Positions 9,971-19,532 of a stretch of 64,000 bases of DNA are shown in pieces. The notes beneath the pieces were generated by a model. It had not been told where the DNA came from, made no database searches, and saw nothing but the letters and a program-made list of their open reading frames with translations. This DNA comes from CAVQXR01 sp963717955. GTDB lineage: Bacteria > Actinomycetota > Thermoleophilia > Gaiellales > Gaiellaceae. The stretch spans positions 1,302,001-1,366,000 of the forward strand of contig CAVQXR010000001.1 of assembly GCA_963717955.1 (NCBI GenBank), read 5' to 3'. A program made the translations under genes and the position numbers. Each line of letters opens with the position of its first letter. The first letter of the stretch is position 1.

Positions 9971-12375
9971 CTATCTCCCGCGGGCGAGAAGGTCGTCGCC
10001 GTACAGGATGATCTCGGTGACGAGGTCACCACGGCGGTCGATCGTCACGTTGTTGACGCACGACTCGCCGGGGAACACGTAGTTCCTCTTCTTGCACTTC
10101 CGGACCGGCTTGAACGGGCCGTCGGCCGCCTGGATCTCCCAGTCGACCCTCCACCCATGCGCCGCGCGGTTGTGGCTCGGCCTGAGAGTCCTGTCGAGCT
10201 CGATGATCAGGGTCGCGTACTTGCGCGCCGTGTAGTCGGCGAACAGATCGTTCTCCTCGGCCGGATCCTCCGTGCCCGAGAAGAGATCGGGGAACAGGCC
10301 CGCCATGGAGCCGACGCAGGTGTCGGTCGGGTTGATCACGCAGGCCCCCTGCGTCACGTAGAAGAGCGGCGAATTGAGCCCGCGGGGCAGCTTCCAGATG
10401 ACGCAGGTGTCGGTTTCCGGGGTCGCGTCCAGACACGTGTACACCTTCTTCAAGGAAGACGTCCCCTGGACGAGCTCCTCGAGCACGTCGAACGGCGGCG
10501 TCACATCGCCTGCGGTCGGCTCGCCCGCGATCCTCGAGCCTCCGCCGGCGATCGCGCGGACTTCGGCGACGACCGAGTTCTCGATCACCGGGTACACGAT
10601 GTCCTCGAACACGACCGCGGGGTTCTCGGGCGAGTTCGTCGCGGGCTCGGTGAGGGTGACGCGCGTCGGGCCCGTGAAGAGGGGCGTCTCGATGTACACG
10701 TACATCGTGAGCTCGATCGAGGTGTCCTCCACGAACTCCGCCCCGAAGTTCTCGAACTCGTCCCTGGTGCGCACCGTGACGTCGATCGGCGTGCCGAACT
10801 CGTGGTTCGGGATGTCGTTCACGACGAGCTCGACGGCGGCGGCGGGCAGGACCGTGAAGAGATCGCTGTCTCCGCTGACCGACCCCGCGGTTGCCGTGAT
10901 CTTCGTCGGATCGTCGGGCAACGGGTCCGTGGTGGCATCGTACGCCGTCACGTTCGTCGTCCCGGTCCCGTCCTCCAGATCCACCGGATTGCCGTACACC
11001 GGATCGGTCCCGTCCGGCGCCTCGTCGAGGCCCGACAACGTGACGGTCCCGTCGCCCTCCCCGTCGGTCTTCGGGTTCTCCCACTCGTCGTAGGCGCTGA
11101 TACCGACCGGGAACTGCAACTCCGGCCGTCTGGTCGTCGGCGGATCGCCGGGGTCACCGCAGGAACATCGACCACGAGCGAGAACAGCGGCCCCGCAAGC
11201 ACCGTGAATGCATCGCTCGAATCCACTGACCGGCCCCAGCGCCGTTGCCGTGATCTCGGTCGGATCGTCGGGCACCGGGTCGGTCGTGGCATCGGGCCGT
11301 GACGGGTCGTCGCCTCGCCGTTCGGAGCGTGACGACTCCAGTCCGAAGCCGGCGTCAGCGCCGCCGTACACCGGGCGTCCCGTCCGGCGCCGCGGCGAGG
11401 CCCGACAACGTGACGGCCCGTCGCCCTCCCCGTCGGTCTTCGGCGTTCTCCCACTGGTCGTAGGCGCTGATATCGACCGGGAACGGGAACTCCGGCCGTC
11501 TGGTCGTCGGCGATCGCCGGGTCAGGCCCAGGAACATCGACGACGAGCGAGACAGCGGCCCAGGAAGCACCGTGAACAGGTCGCTCGAACTCGTGGACGT
11601 CTCACCGGCGGGGCGCTCTTCGCCGACGCCTTCGGAGCTCGCGGAGATCGACTGGTTCTCGCCCGCGAGATACGCCGTCACGCTCGTCGTCCCGGTCCCG
11701 TCCTCCAGATCTACCGGTTGCCGTACTCCGGATCGGTCCCGTCCAGCGCCTCGCCGAGGCCCGACAACGTGACCTCGCCGCTCTCGTCCGTTCTGAGGTT
11801 CTCCCACTCATCGACGGCGGCGACGTTCACGTCGAAGTCATCTCCGGCCGTCTGGTCGACGGGATCGCCGTCGAGCCCGGGAACGTCGACCACGAGCTCG
11901 TACAGCGGCCCCGGAACCACCGTGAAGTCGCCGCTCAAACCCGTCACGGAACCGCTGGTCGCCGTGATCTGTTGATCCGCGTCCGCGAGAAACGCCGTCA
12001 CGTACGCCTCCCCCGTGCCGCGCCGTCAACGTAACCGGGTTAAGGTCGTAAGTTGCGATCGTCCCGTCCGGCGCGGGGTCGAGACCCGACAGCGTGACGG
12101 TCCCGTCGAAGGCAACGAGGCAGTGGTCCTCGTCGTGTGCCGTCACCGTCACCTCGAAGGAGGCGCCGGCAGTCCGGTCATCGCTCGGCACGACGATCTC
12201 GAAGTGGTGGAGCACGCCGCCGCCGGTGCTGCGGCACACGCCAACCCGGCCTCTCGGTGCCGAGCGGCTGGACCATGGCGAACGCCGGCGTCGCGAACAT
12301 GGCCGCGAGCACGGCCCCGAGCGCGATCATCCGCCCCAGACCACCCCGGCCCCACGAACGTCTGACGCTGCTCAT
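9971..12375 (-). CDS. Secreted Ig-like repeat protein, copy 1, frameshifted
   Basis: Starts at ATG 12375 behind a good GGAGG site. The N-terminus has a signal peptide (MIALGAVLAAMFATPAFA, likely cut after AFA). Then come about five repeats of roughly 100 residues, each with an FTVLPGPL strand, a V-VDVP strand, AYDEWEN and TVTLSGL...APDGT. These look like bacterial Ig-like (invasin/filamin-type) domains. Frame changes crowd 11090-12020, while 9971-11090 reads cleanly. The C-terminal 300 residues (PNHEFGTPIDVTVRTRDEF through GDLVTEIILYGDDLLARGR) are closely shared with the neighbour at 12416-14577. I know no named family for the C-terminal region. Export and an adhesive or surface role are inferred from the architecture only. 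Confidence 0.7.
11033..11560 (-). repeat. Tandem DNA-level repeat inside the Ig-like gene
   Basis: Two segments of about 160 bases, beginning near 11033 and 11402, are nearly the same DNA. Both encode the TVTLSGL / AYD-WEN / TTRRPE portion of an Ig-like unit and are about 369 bases apart. They differ mainly by single-base gains or losses, for example GGCGGATCGCC against GGCGATCGCC, plus a few substitutions. The high identity indicates recent unit duplication within the gene. The indel-type differences mark sites where the reading frame was damaged in the sequence. Confidence 0.7.
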
Positions 12376-12415
12376 CCCCGCGACCTCCTCGTTCCTCGTT
12401 GGCCGGCTCTGCACG

Positions 12416-14577
12416 CTACCTCCCTCGGGCGAGAAGGTCGTCGTCGTACATGATGATCTCGGTCACCAGATCGCCGGAGCCGTTCTTGTTCGCCTTGTTG
12501 ATGCACCACTTGCCGGGCCCGACGACGTTCTTCTTGGCGCATTGCGGCACTGGGACGAAGACGTTGCTCGTCGCCGCCTGGATCTCCCAGTCGACCTTCT
12601 TGACCCCGTTCGGTCCCGAGCTCGCCTTCAGCACCGACTTGTCCAGCTCGATGATGAGCGTCACGAAGTGCGTCGGCGTGTACAGGTCGGTGAACAGCCC
12701 CTGCTCGTCCGACGGGTCCTGGGTTCCCGAGAACACGTCCGGGAACAGGCCGGCCATGGAGCCGACGCAGTTGTCGGTGGGGTTGATCTTGCAGGCTCCC
12801 TCCTCGACGTAGAACGAGAAGTTGAGCCCGCTCGGGAGCTTCCAGGTGATGCACGTGTTGTCCTGGGGCGTCGTGTCGGTGCACGCGAGGTTCGAGTTCG
12901 CGCCTGTGCTCTTGAGCGTGTCGCTGGACGCTCCCGAGACGAGTTTCTCGAGCACGTCGAACGGCTTCGTCAGACCGGCCGTGAGCGCATCGCCAACGAT
13001 GCTGCGAGCCTTCGCGACGATCGAGTTCTCCTTCACCGGATAGACGATCCCGGCGAAGAGAACCTCCGGGTTCGAGGGGGAGTTGGTCGCTGCGAGGGTG
13101 CGTGTGATCCGGGTCGGGCCCGTGTAGCTGGGGGTCTTCACATACATCGTGAGCTCGATCGTGGTGGCACCCTGGGTCGGCGCACCGAAGTTTCCGTACT
13201 GGTCGACCGTGCGCACGGTGGCGCCGATGCTCGTGCCGAGCTCGTGGTTCGGGATGTCGTTGACGACGAGCTCCGCCGCGTGCCCCGGCAGGACCGTGAA
13301 CGGGTCGCTCGTCCCCTGGATCGACTCGACATCGGCGGTGATCGACGTTGGCGCATCGGGAAGCGGATCGGTCGTGGCATCCACTGCTGTCACCTGCGTC
13401 GTCGCCTCGCCGTCCGAGAGCGTGACCGTCGCGCCATCGGTGCCGCTGCCCCCGTAGTTCGGATCCGTCGTGTCCGGCGCAGGGTCAAGACCCGACAGCG
13501 TGATGTCTCCGTCACCCTCTCCGTCCGTCTTGACGTTCAGCCACGCGTCGTAAGCCGTGACATCGACCGCGAACGCAACCCCGGCCGTCTGATCGAGCGG
13601 CTCCCCCTCGTCCTCGGGAACCTCGACGACGAGCGAGTCGAGCGCGCCCGGAAGCACCGTGAATGGGTCGCTGGAACCCACCGTGTCCCCGGCGGTCGCG
13701 GTGATCACCTGGCCGGAACCGGCAAGGAACGCCGTCACATCCGTCGTCGCTACTCCGTCCTCGAGCGCGACGATCGCGCCGTCGACGCCACTGCCTCCGT
13801 AGTCTGGATCCGTGCTCGTCCGGTGCCGCGTCCGAGGCCGGAGAGCGTCACCTCACCGTCGAAGTTGCCGGCCACCTCGCCGCACTCGTCGTACGCCGTC
13901 ACGGTCACCTCGAAGGGCGGCCCGCCGGCCGTCGGGTCGCCCGCAGGCGCCTCGACAGCCAGGTGATCGAGCTCACCGCTGCACGTCCTCGCCACGTTGT
14001 CCAGGAGGGTGAAGTAGCCGTCAGTACCCTGGTTGGTGTGCTGGGTGAACTGGATCTTGATCGACGTTCCAGCGATTCCGGACGTGTCGACGGAGAACGG
14101 ACCGAAGACGCCGTCGGGACCGGCTTCCGGGCTCGCGCACGACAAGCCGCCGGACGACCAGAGGGGTGGCGTTACCTGTGTCGGGCCGATGAGCGTCTGG
14201 TTGTTGCTCGCGTCGAGGACGGCGACGGTGAACGTCGCCGGATTCGCGATCACCCCGGCGGTCTCCTGGAGCGCGTCAAAGGTGATGGCCACCCCCGCCA
14301 ACAGCGGGTCGGACGTGAGAATCGCGGTGTCAGAGGTGTAGCCAGGCGACCGCAGGACCATCGACTGGTCTCCGGGCAGCATGATTCCCCTCGTGTTGTA
14401 GAACGAGTAGTTGCAGTCCCCTTCGGATACGACCATTGCCACCGGTTGGTCGGCCGTCCAACTCTCGAGGGTCGCAGCCTCGAAATCGCCGTTGGAAACG
14501 AGACCCGCCTGCGCAACCCCCGAGAAGGCAACCGAGGCCACGGCTGCGAGCACGCACGAGACTACGAACTTCCGCAT
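12416..14577 (-). CDS. Secreted Ig-like repeat protein, copy 2, with N-terminal lectin/carbohydrate-module-like domain; one frameshift site
   Basis: ATG 14577 follows a GGAGG site at good spacing. The signal peptide is MRKFVVSCVLAAVASVAFSG followed by VAQA, likely the cleavage site. Residues about 25-215 (GLVSNGDFEAATLESW, TLLDNVARTCSGE) resemble the jelly-roll domain with a GDFE start found in secreted carbohydrate-binding or choice-of-anchor proteins. Two or three Ig-like units and the conserved C-terminal region ending TEIIMYDDDLLARGR follow. A frame change near 13815 reflects two extra bases: 2162 minus 2 gives 720 codons. It is 40 bases upstream of copy 1 and in the same direction, probably one transcript. 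It has no LPXTG, transmembrane or autotransporter anchor, so release or non-covalent attachment is likely. Function is unknown. Confidence 0.75.
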
Positions 14578-14610
14578 TTCCGGAACCTCCCGGCTACTGG
14601 GTACTGGGTA

Positions 14611-14660
14611 CTTCCCACGGGCGAGAAGATCGCCCGGAGAATGATCTCGTATTCGGTGTC
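14611..14660 (-). pseudogene. Relic of the C-terminal end of a third Ig-like secreted protein copy
   Basis: Reading the minus strand just upstream of copy 2 gives TEYEIILR and, one frame over, GDLLARGK. These align with the ends TEIILYGDDLLARGR and TEIIMYDDDLLARGR of the two intact paralogues. The stop codon position has become TAC. Only about 15-20 codons of similarity remain, and nothing else of the gene is visible up to 14886. The spacing to the following ATG (34 bases) matches the 40-base spacing between copies 2 and 1. I read it as the remnant of a deleted first array member. The rest of the gap (14661-14886) shows no gene. Confidence 0.5.
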
Positions 14661-14886
14661 GCGACGATGACGAGCGCGAGGGGCAGGCCGAAGCATCGGA
14701 ACGGCGACGAACGCCTGACACGGCTCACGGCAGCTCTCCCCCTCGGTCGACGGCCACTTGGTCCGGCACGACGGCCATGCTGCCGGACGCCTTCCCAAGC
14801 TGCATGGTGGCAGAACCGCCGGCCGGCGTCAACGACCGACCGCGACGTCCGGACTTCGCCCCTGGCCTCGATAGAGTCCGGGGGCG

Positions 14887-16050
14887 ATGGACTTTACGAC
14901 CCCGGACGAGCTGAGCGAGATCCGTGCCGCGGTTCGCGAGCTGTGCGAGGGCTTCCCCGGCGAGTACTGGCGGGCGCTCGAGCCCGACAGGTACCCGGAG
15001 GAGTTCGTGCAGGCGCTCACCGACAACGGGTGGCTGGCCGCGCTGATCCCCGAGGAGTACGGGGGCGCCGGCCTGTCGATCACCGCGGCGTCGGTGATCT
15101 TGGAGGAGATCAACGCGGCGGGCTGCAACTCCGGCGCCTGCCACGCCCAGATGTACATCATGGGCACGATCCTCCGGCACGGCTCCGAGGAGCAGAAGCA
15201 GCGCTACCTGCCGAGGATCGCGTCCGGCGAGCTTCGCCTCCAGGCCTTCGGCGTCACCGAGCCGACGGCCGGCTCCGACACGACGAAGATCCAGACGACC
15301 GCGACCAGGACCGGGGGCGGCTACGTCGTCAACGGCCAGAAGATCTGGACGTCGCGGGCCGAGTACTCCGACCTGATGCTGCTGCTCGCACGGACGACCC
15401 CGCTCGAGGAGGTCGAGAAGAAGACCGAGGGACTCTCGACGTTCATCGTCGACATGAAGCAGGCGCTCGCGGCCGGCACGATGACGATCCGTCCGATCAG
15501 GACGCTCATGAACCACGCGACGACCGAGATCTTCCTCGACGGGGTCGAGCTCCCCGCGGACGCGCTCGTCGGCGAGGAGGGCAAGGGGTTCCGGTACATC
15601 CTCGACGGGATGAACGCCGAGCGGGTGCTGATCGCCGCGGAGTGCATCGGCGACGGGCGCTGGTTCACGGAGAAGGCGACCGCCTATGCGAGCGAGCGCG
15701 TCGTGTTCGGACGGCCGATCGGCTCGAACCAGGGGATCCAGTTCCCGATCGCGGAGGCGCACGCCCAGCTCCAGGCCGCCGACCTGATGCGGTACAAGGC
15801 CGCGTGGCTGTTCGAGCAGGGCCTCCCCTGCGGCGCCGAGGCGAACATGGCGAAGTTCCTGGCAGCGGAGGCCGCCTGGGCCGCCGCGAACGCGTGTCTC
15901 GACACGCACGGCGGGTTCGGCTTCGCCGAGGAGTACGACGTCGAGCGGAAGTTCCGCGAGACGCGGCTGTACAAGGTCGCGCCGATCTCGAACAACCTGA
16001 TCCTCACGTTCATCGGCCAGCACGTCCTGGGGATGCCGCGATCCTATTAG
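14887..16050 (+). CDS. Acyl-CoA dehydrogenase
   Basis: Intact, 387 residues, ATG 14887. The three acyl-CoA dehydrogenase domains are visible. The N-terminal helical part carries LIPEEYGGAGLSITAASVIL. The beta domain has FGVTEPTAGSDTTKIQT and NGQKIWTSRAEYSDL. The C-terminal helical part has RVVFGRPIGSNQGIQFPIAE and DTHGGFGFAEEYDVERKFRE. The usual catalytic-glutamate segment near the end reads YKVAPISNNLIL rather than YEG-T/S-EIQ, so the base may sit elsewhere, as in isovaleryl-CoA-type enzymes, or the substrate class may differ. It is a single gene, flanked upstream by the Ig-like array and downstream by GC-rich repeats, with no operon partner. Substrate unknown. Confidence 0.85.
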   Translation: MDFTTPDELSEIRAAVRELCEGFPGEYWRALEPDRYPEEFVQALTDNGWLAALIPEEYGGAGLSITAASVILEEINAAGCNSGACHAQMYIMGTILRHGSEEQKQRYLPRIASGELRLQAFGVTEPTAGSDTTKIQTTATRTGGGYVVNGQKIWTSRAEYSDLMLLLARTTPLEEVEKKTEGLSTFIVDMKQALAAGTMTIRPIRTLMNHATTEIFLDGVELPADALVGEEGKGFRYILDGMNAERVLIAAECIGDGRWFTEKATAYASERVVFGRPIGSNQGIQFPIAEAHAQLQAADLMRYKAAWLFEQGLPCGAEANMAKFLAAEAAWAAANACLDTHGGFGFAEEYDVERKFRETRLYKVAPISNNLILTFIGQHVLGMPRSY

Positions 16051-16060
16051 GCAAGGGCTC

Positions 16061-16129
16061 CGCGGCCGAGCGGCCGGCTCGGCCGGCCGCGACCCGCGCA
16101 GGAGCCGGGCAAAGCCCGGCGGTCACAAC
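16061..16129 (+). repeat. 69-bp dispersed GC-rich repeat, copy 1
   Basis: Begins 11 bases after the stop of the acyl-CoA dehydrogenase. It contains two potential stem-loops: CGGCCGAG pairing with CTCGGCCG, and GCCGGGC-AAA-GCCCGGC. The second has a tight AAA loop like a terminator stem but no T-run. A second copy identical over 69 bases lies at 16176-16244, and an inverted near-copy at 23584-23652. The position after gene ends suggests a REP-like element that may act in transcript termination or mRNA 3' stability. Confidence 0.75.
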
Positions 16130-16175
16130 CAGGCGCCAGGCCGCGAAGCACCACCGGTACATGAAGGGCGGGCCC

Positions 16176-16244
16176 CGCGGCCGAGCGGCCGGCTCGGCCG
16201 GCCGCGACCCGCGCAGGAGCCGGGCAAAGCCCGGCGGTCACAAC
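16176..16244 (+). repeat. 69-bp dispersed GC-rich repeat, copy 2
   Basis: Identical by eye to the copy at 16061-16129, with 46 bases between them. It ends 12 bases before the stop of the convergent PPOX-like gene, so the pair sits exactly between two convergent genes, where bidirectional termination would be useful. Confidence 0.75.
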
Positions 16245-16255
16245 GAACGATTCCC

Positions 16256-16636
16256 CTACAGAACCCGCACGCAATCCGACCCGCAGGCCCCCGGCTCCGC
16301 CGTCACCGGCGCGGGCGCCGACCGGTGTAGCACCGCCTTGGTCGGCGTGACGCGTACCTGCTCTCGGTCCACGGCGGCGGTGCCGTCCACGATCAGGCTG
16401 TACCCGCCCGGCTCGACCGGCGCCCACAGCAACGCCACGGCCGGCCCCCGCCCCGCGTTCTCCCTCGAACGCGCGCCGCACACCGCGACCAGGTCACTGC
16501 CCTCCCACGCCGCCGCCACCATCACGGAATGCGGCCGCGCGTCGGCGCCGGTGGTGAGCAGGTAGGGCGTCGTGCCAAAGCGCTCGACCTGGACGGCCAG
16601 CTCCCGAAGCTCGACCGGAATGCTCACGCTCGTCAT
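16256..16636 (-). CDS. Pyridoxamine 5'-phosphate oxidase-like (split-barrel) protein
   Basis: I choose the ATG at 16636 (MTSVSIPVEL), giving 126 residues. Longer in-frame starts upstream would translate the palindromic repeats at 16675-16785 and are unlikely. The chain follows the flavin-binding split-barrel pattern: ERFGTTPYLLTTGADARPHS (strands 1-2), then AAWEGSDLVAVCGARSRENA, PAVALLWAP and GYSLIVDGTAAV. Members of this superfamily bind FMN, F420 or haem. A small single-domain protein like this is often a general stress or F420-dependent reductase homologue. There is no operon partner, so the substrate is unknown. It diverges from the MoaD-like gene. Confidence 0.65.
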   Translation of the reverse strand: MTSVSIPVELRELAVQVERFGTTPYLLTTGADARPHSVMVAAAWEGSDLVAVCGARSRENAGRGPAVALLWAPVEPGGYSLIVDGTAAVDREQVRVTPTKAVLHRSAPAPVTAEPGACGSDCVRVL

Positions 16637-16674
16637 CGTAGGTCGCGCGCCGGCGTCGCGCAGCTCTCGAGAGC

Positions 16675-16698
16675 GGTGCCAGGCACGTGCCAGGCACC
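16675..16698. repeat. Repeat of the GTGCCAGGCAC type (tandem half-sites)
   Basis: Contains GTGCCAGGCAC twice in direct overlapping arrangement, sharing the central CAC/GTG. It lies upstream of the PPOX-like start. Related perfect palindromes occur at 16764-16785 and 54889-54910. Such short GC-rich palindromes resemble REP elements mobilised by RAYT transposases, but no such transposase is in the window. Confidence 0.6.
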
Positions 16699-16763
16699 GT
16701 TCACACTTCCGTGACACTCGTCCGAGGCGAAGTGCCCGCACCTGGGAAGAATCCCGGCGGACG

Positions 16764-16785
16764 GTGCCAGGCACGTGCCTGGCAC
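16764..16785. repeat. Perfect 22-bp palindrome with GTGCCAGGCAC arms
   Basis: Two 11-base arms, GTGCCAGGCAC and its complement, meet without a loop. The same 22-base palindrome, in the other arm order, occurs at 54889-54910, 38 kb away. Located between divergent genes (16636 minus, 16846 plus), it could be a REP-type element or, less likely, a dimeric regulator site. Confidence 0.65.
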
Positions 16786-16845
16786 GCAAGGGCCGCGAGA
16801 GCCGATCAGGGGGCTGCCGGCGAACGAGTTCCCTACACTGCCGTC

Positions 16846-17112
16846 GTGGTCGTCGTCAGGTTGCGCGCGCCGCTTCGCGAGCTCGCGGGCGGCTTGCCCG
16901 AGGTCCCCGTCGATGGGACGACCGTCGGTGCCGCGCTACGGGCGCTCGAGCAGGCCCACGAGCCGATCACCGGCTGGATCCTCGACGAACACGGCCGGAT
17001 CCGCCCGCACGTGAACGTGTTCCTCGACGGCGACCGCGTGACCGAGGACACTGCGATCCCTGCGGACGCCGTTCTCCATGTCCTCTCCGCCATCTCAGGA
17101 GGTACCCGGTGA
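16846..17112 (+). CDS. MoaD/ThiS-family ubiquitin-like sulfur-carrier-type protein
   Basis: GTG at 16846 gives 88 residues: MVVVRLRAPLRELAGG, TVGAALRALEQAHEPI, HVNVFLDGDRVTEDTAIPADA and LHVLSAISGGTR. The beta-grasp pattern (N-terminal strand, helix, 'VNVF' strand, final 'ISGG') is that of MoaD/ThiS. The diglycine is followed by two more residues (TR). A processed or non-conjugating protein is therefore possible, since sulfur carriers normally end at GG. Its stop overlaps the next start (GTGA, 17109-17112), so translation is coupled to the beta-propeller. No MoaE, MoeB/ThiF or cysteine synthase is nearby, so a molybdopterin or thiamine role is not supported by context. Confidence 0.75.
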   Translation: MVVVRLRAPLRELAGGLPEVPVDGTTVGAALRALEQAHEPITGWILDEHGRIRPHVNVFLDGDRVTEDTAIPADAVLHVLSAISGGTR

Positions 17113-18205
17113 TCGAGCTTCTCGTCGGCACGAAGAAGGGGCTCTTCGTCCTTCGCGGCGACCGCGGCGGACCGCTCGAGCCGATCGCCGGGCGTTCCCG
17201 GGCGACGTCGTCGAGTACGCGATCCGCGACCCGCGAACTGGCCGCACCTTCGCCAGCGTGACCTCCGGCTTCTACGGCCCGCGCCTGCTCTTCACGGACG
17301 ACGACCCTGCGGACGACGACGCCTGGCACCCGGCCTCCGGTCCCGCCTTCCCGGCCGAGCTGCCCGATGCCACCGTGGAGCGCATCTGGGTCGTCACACC
17401 CGCCGAGGAGCCGGGCGTCCTCTACGCGGGGGCCGCGCCGGCCTCGCTCTGGCGGAGCGAGGACGACGGGGAGACCTGGCAGCTCAACGAGCCGCTGTGG
17501 AACGTGCCGACACGGCCCGACTGGAACCCGGGCGCCGGCGGGCTGATGGTGCACTCGATCTGCCCCTGGCCGGGCCGGCCGGACAGCCTGGCCGTCGGCA
17601 TCTCCGCTGCGGGCGTGTGGCTCACCGACGACCGCGGCGAGACCTGGCGCACCGGCTACACGGGCATCGTCCCTCGCTACCTGCCGGAGGACGCGCGCGA
17701 GGGAACGCATTCGCTCTGCATCCACCACATGCGGCGCGCCCCGACCATGCCCGAGCGGATCTTCATGCAGTTCCACGGCGGCGTGTACCGATCCGACGAC
17801 GCGGGAAGCTCGTGGACCGACATCGGCGCCGGCCTCCCGGCGGACTTCGGGTTCCCGCTCGTCGTCGACCCGGCCGATCCCGACAGCGCGTACGTGATCC
17901 CGCTCTCGGCCGACCGCGACCGGGTGACGCCAGGTGGCCATGTCGCCGTCTACGAGACCCGGGACGCCGGCGGCGCCTGGACGTCGCGCGGCGCGGGGCT
18001 ACCGCAGGACGACGCCTACCTCACGGTGCTCCGCCAGGCGTTCGACTGCGACGGCGGCTCTCCCCTCGGCCTCTGGTTCGGCGCCACCTCGGGGGACGTG
18101 TTCGGCTCTGCCGATGGCGGTTCGACGTGGCATGCGGCGGCGACGCGTCTTCCGCCCGTCAACTCCGTTCGCGTCTCGGCCCCTGAGCCGCCCGCGGTTC
18201 CCTGA
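17109..18205 (+). CDS. BNR/WD40-type beta-propeller (exo-alpha-sialidase-like) protein, one frameshift
   Basis: Starts at GTG 17109 overlapping the MoaD-like stop. MIELLVGTKKGLFVLRGDRG opens blade 1. One base seems missing near 17192; restoring it gives 366 codons. Repeats of the Asp-box/BNR kind are clear: LWRSEDDGETWQL, WLTDDRGETWRTG, YRSDDAGSSWTDI, YETRDAGGAWTSRG and FGSADGGSTWHAAA. This gives a sialidase-like or photosystem-stability-factor-like propeller without a recognisable catalytic set. There is no signal peptide, so it is cytoplasmic, which matches the coupling to a ubiquitin-like protein. The MoaD-propeller overlap is the best clue to function: it suggests a complex or conjugation target. 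Confidence 0.7.
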
Positions 18206-18272
18206 GCGTGCGTCGTGCGTACCGCGAGTCGGCGGGCTTGTAATCTCGGTCACGACCTGATACGTATGGCGG

Positions 18273-19532
18273 ATGCGGCGCCTGCGGCTGGCGGTCGTTC
18301 TCGCAATCTTCGCGCTTGCCGCCACGTGGGTGGCGCCCGCCTCGGGCACCCACGACGTGGCGCACCCGTTTGCCGGCAACTGGACGATCTCGTTCCAGAG
18401 CGGCCGTACGGGCACGTTCAGCTTCGGCCTCGTGGGGGATGCCGAAGGGTTGGCGGCCATGAACGCCACCTTCCCGTCGTTCCCGTGCGAGGAGCCGAGC
18501 GACTACTACACGGGAACGTACGTCGACCGAGACCAGTCGGGCGCGGTCGCCAACACCGGCTCCCTCGCCGGCTGCACGACCGGCGACGATCGCAGCATCT
18601 ACGTCCCGTACCGGCCCAGCTCCCCGGCCTGTTGCGGGTTCGTGACCGCGTTCCTCGACCCCTCGGGCGAGGCGTTCTCGGGCAGCAACTACTGGGACTT
18701 CGACGGAGATGCGTTCGGCTTCTCCCTCGTCGACACGTTCGAGGGGACCTTCGCCGGCCACTTCGCGGGCGACGGGGCCGAGGAGCCGCCGCCTGCGTGT
18801 CCGACCCGCGCGGCCGGGCCGGCCGGAGAGGACGAGTGCGCGCCGCCGGAGTGCCTCGGGGAGGAGGCGACGATCGTCGCGGACGACGAGAACGCGGGCG
18901 GGGGAACCCTGGCCGGGACGGAGGGCGACGACGTCATCGTCGGCTTCCCCGGCAGAGGCCTGATCATCAACGGCTGCGGCGGCAGCGACCGCATCTGTGG
19001 CGGTGCCGGAGTAGACGTGATTGTTGGCGGCGGCGGCGACGACCATCTGAGCGGCGGCGGCGGCAGCGACCATCTCGACGGCGAACAGGGCAACGACCGT
19101 CTACTCGGAGGTGCCGGTAAAGACGTACTCCTCGGCGACGACGGCGTGGATGCCCTCTTCGGCGGCCCCGACCCCGACACGCTCGACGGAGACGTGGGGC
19201 CTGACCTGCTCGTGGGCCAGGCGGGAGCCGACCAGCTGTACGGCAGTCGGGACGATGACCATCTGATCGGCGGTCCCGGCAACGACGGCCTGTACGGACA
19301 CGAGGAGGACGACGTCCTCGCCGGTGGTGCGGGCGACGACCGGCTCGAAGGTGCGAAAGGCGACGACGAGCTCAACGGCGCCGGCGGCAGCGATAGCCTT
19401 TTCGGCGGACCCGACGACGACCTGCTCGAGGGCGGCACTCGTGCCCTCGACAAGATCTTCAACGGCGGCCCGGGGAGCGACATCTGCCGGGGCAACATGA
19501 AGATCCGCCTGGGCTGCGAGAAGAGCCGGTAG
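18273..19532 (+). CDS. Secreted RTX-like calcium-binding repeat protein
   Basis: 419 residues, intact. The signal peptide is MRRLRLAVVLAIFALAATWV (cleavage near PASG). Residues about 25-190 form a cysteine-containing domain (HPFAGNWTISFQSGRTGTFS) of a type I cannot name. From about 215 to 400 run more than ten glycine/aspartate nonapeptides such as GGAGVDVIVGGGGDDHLSGG and GGPGNDGLYGHEEDDVLAGG, the calcium-binding beta-roll of RTX proteins. The tail ICRGNMKIRLGCEKSR has two cysteines, as at the end of actinobacterial calcium-binding proteins. No type I secretion genes are nearby and the signal peptide points to Sec export. Likely extracellular; the specific role is unknown. Confidence 0.8.
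   Translation: MRRLRLAVVLAIFALAATWVAPASGTHDVAHPFAGNWTISFQSGRTGTFSFGLVGDAEGLAAMNATFPSFPCEEPSDYYTGTYVDRDQSGAVANTGSLAGCTTGDDRSIYVPYRPSSPACCGFVTAFLDPSGEAFSGSNYWDFDGDAFGFSLVDTFEGTFAGHFAGDGAEEPPPACPTRAAGPAGEDECAPPECLGEEATIVADDENAGGGTLAGTEGDDVIVGFPGRGLIINGCGGSDRICGGAGVDVIVGGGGDDHLSGGGGSDHLDGEQGNDRLLGGAGKDVLLGDDGVDALFGGPDPDTLDGDVGPDLLVGQAGADQLYGSRDDDHLIGGPGNDGLYGHEEDDVLAGGAGDDRLEGAKGDDELNGAGGSDSLFGGPDDDLLEGGTRALDKIFNGGPGSDICRGNMKIRLGCEKSR

Noticed and set aside
16061..16244. Possible CRISPR array from the two 69-base repeats
   Set aside because: Only two direct copies with one 46-base gap and an inverted copy 7 kb away; no cas genes. The repeats are long and GC-palindromic, like REP elements.
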